Position numbers and translations under genes: made by a program | NCBI GenBank assembly: GCA_030430515.1 | Contig: JAUIKX010000235.1 | Coordinates: 1 to 5,792 of the forward strand | Length of the DNA: 5,792 bases | Source: Gammaproteobacteria bacterium | GTDB taxonomy: Bacteria > Pseudomonadota > Gammaproteobacteria > Pseudomonadales > Azotimanducaceae | Direction of reading: 5' to 3' | Part shown: piece after piece, positions 4,611 through 5,792 of the stretch | How the letters are laid out: the number at the start of each line of letters is the position of its first letter | Numbering within the stretch: the first letter of the stretch is position 1 | Notes under the pieces: model-generated | The model's database searches: none | Told to the model about the DNA's origin: nothing | The model's input: the letters and a program-made list of their open reading frames with translations, nothing else

Positions 4611-5792
4611 TCACTCCATGCTCAGCTCGCTCATCTTTCGCGTCAGCGTATTGCGCCCCCAGCCCAGCGCCTTTGCCGCGTCCTTCTTGCGTCCGCCGGT
4701 ATGTCGCAGGGCCGCGAGAATGACTGTGCGTTCGAAGGCCGGCTGCGCGAGATCCAGCAGCGGGATCTCGGGCGTCGCCTCGAAATGCTGGTCGGCCCAG
4801 TGTGCAAGCGCACCTTCCCAGTCCGTGGTCTGTTCGGCGGCCGGGCTTGACGCCTCGGCTTCCCGAAGCTCCGCGGGAAAGTCATCAACCTGCACTTCCT
4901 GCCCCGGCGCCATCACCGTCAGCCAGCGGCAGGTGTTCTCCAGTTGCCGTACGTTGCCGGGCCACGGCAGTTGCAGCATCCGCTTTTCGGCGGCATCAGA
5001 AAGATGCTTTGGCTCCACGCCCAGCTCATTCGCGGCGCTGCGCAGGAAATGGTTGGCCAGAAGCGGAATGTCGGTGCGCCGCTCCGCCAGCGTCGGCACG
5101 TGCACGCGGATGACGTTCAGGCGATGAAACAGGTCTTCGCGGAAATCGCCTTTCTGAACCAGTGTTTCCAGGTCCTGGTGCGTGGCGGCGATGATTCGAA
5201 CATTGACGCGCACGGGCTCATGCCCGCCGACGCGAAAGAACTCGCCTTCCGACAGTACGCGCAGCAGCCGGGTTTGCGCGGAGGCGGGCATGTCGCCGAT
5301 CTCGTCCAGAAACAGAGTGCCGTTGTTGGCCTGTTCGAAGCGCCCCATGCGCTTGGCAACCGCGCCGCTGAAGGCGCCTTTCTCATGGCCGAACAGCTCG
5401 CTCTCGATGAGTTCGCTGGGGATGGCGGCCATGTTCAGCGCCACGAACGGCGCGCTCGCCCTGGGGCTGTGTTTATGCAGCGCGCGGGCCACGAGCTCCT
5501 TGCCGCTGCCGGAGGCGCCGTTCACAAGCACCGTCACATGTGAGGCGGCGAGTCGACCGATAGCGCGGAACACCTCCTGCATCGCGGGTGCCTGGCCGAT
5601 GATCTCGGCGTTGGCCAGGCTGCTGTCCGGTGCTGAGTCGCTGGGCGGGGTTTCCGTGGCGTTGGTCTGCGCGAAGGTGATCGCTCTTTTTACGACCGAT
5701 ACGGCCTCGTCCACGTCGAAGGGCTTGGCAAGATACTCGAAGGCACCCTTCTGAAAGCTTTGAACGGCGCTGTCCAGATCCGAGTGTGCCGT
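4611..5792 (-). CDS. ntrC: Nitrogen-response regulator NtrC (NRI), N-terminus beyond window edge
   Basis: NtrC is the sigma-54-dependent activator that the kinase NtrB phosphorylates under nitrogen limitation. The 393 visible residues begin inside the receiver domain at TAHSDLDSAV; by alignment this T is T82 of E. coli NtrC. They include GAFEYLAKPFD with the conserved switch lysine (fragment residue 23). About 80 residues are missing, giving a full length near 474 (469 in E. coli). The AAA+ domain (about 63-290) has Walker A GASGSGKE (92-99), GAFSGA (139-144), Walker B LFLDEIGDMP (160-169), sensor I IIAATHQDL (200-208), FREDLFHRLNVI and the sensor II region WPGNVRQLENTCRW (277-290). The C-terminal Fis-type helix-turn-helix is ERTVILAALRHTGGRKKDAA to GWGRNTLTRKMSEL (354-390). 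Most landmarks match E. coli NtrC closely, but two nucleotide/sigma-contact motifs deviate: GAFTGA is GAFSGA, and GESGTGKE is GASGSGKE. ntrB probably lies just past the right edge. Confidence 0.97.
   Translation of the reverse strand, partial: TAHSDLDSAVQSFQKGAFEYLAKPFDVDEAVSVVKRAITFAQTNATETPPSDSAPDSSLANAEIIGQAPAMQEVFRAIGRLAASHVTVLVNGASGSGKELVARALHKHSPRASAPFVALNMAAIPSELIESELFGHEKGAFSGAVAKRMGRFEQANNGTLFLDEIGDMPASAQTRLLRVLSEGEFFRVGGHEPVRVNVRIIAATHQDLETLVQKGDFREDLFHRLNVIRVHVPTLAERRTDIPLLANHFLRSAANELGVEPKHLSDAAEKRMLQLPWPGNVRQLENTCRWLTVMAPGQEVQVDDFPAELREAEASSPAAEQTTDWEGALAHWADQHFEATPEIPLLDLAQPAFERTVILAALRHTGGRKKDAAKALGWGRNTLTRKMSELSME

Noticed and set aside
4138..4723. Plus-strand frames crossing the 261-bp gap
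   Set aside because: They run through the antisense strands of the reductase gene and ntrC, have odd compositions rich in Arg, Ser, Ala and Cys, and resemble no known protein.
4748..4770. 8-bp inverted repeat (CGAGATCC/GGATCTCG) inside ntrC
   Set aside because: It is short, lies within the linker before the DNA-binding domain, and has no terminator or operator context. An 8-bp dyad is expected by chance in a window this size.

Overview
The window is ordinary chromosomal housekeeping DNA from a gammaproteobacterium. It carries six recognisable genes plus the start of a seventh. The GC content is roughly 60% by eye. The gene order gpmI / membrane rhodanese / secB / trmL / ntrC, with an envC-type gene after gpmI, is the one I know from Pseudomonas and relatives. 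The protein sequences also look closest to that broad group. I cannot name a genus from sequence alone.

Layout. Positions 1-1768 (minus strand) hold gpmI, followed by an overlapping envC-like murein hydrolase activator gene cut off by the left edge. Positions 1769-1901 are a short divergent control region. It has two promoter-like elements facing outward with the same GC-rich discriminator, arranged as a near-perfect inverted repeat. Positions 1902-2782 (plus strand) hold a membrane-anchored single-domain rhodanese and secB, overlapping by an ATGA. Positions 2776-4349 (minus strand) hold trmL, preceded 8 bp upstream by a zinc-free medium-chain dehydrogenase/reductase gene. secB and trmL converge and overlap by 7 bp. 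Positions 4350-4610 are a 261-bp gap with no gene, containing one compact REP-like hairpin. Positions 4611-5792 (minus strand) hold ntrC, missing only about the first 80 residues, which lie beyond the right edge.

Roles. GpmI works in glycolysis, EnvC in septal cell-wall splitting, SecB in protein export, TrmL in tRNA wobble-base methylation, and NtrC in the nitrogen response with sigma-54. The rhodanese and the reductase have no certain substrate. I see no phage, CRISPR, IS element, toxin-antitoxin or defence system.

Points most worth a second look: the mirrored divergent promoters with rRNA-promoter-like discriminators; a sharp change of codon use and GC inside gpmI near position 780; the absence of grxC between the rhodanese gene and secB; an NtrC whose GAFTGA and Walker A motifs both depart from consensus; and an 11-bp perfect hairpin inside trmL. 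None of these amounts to a new system.
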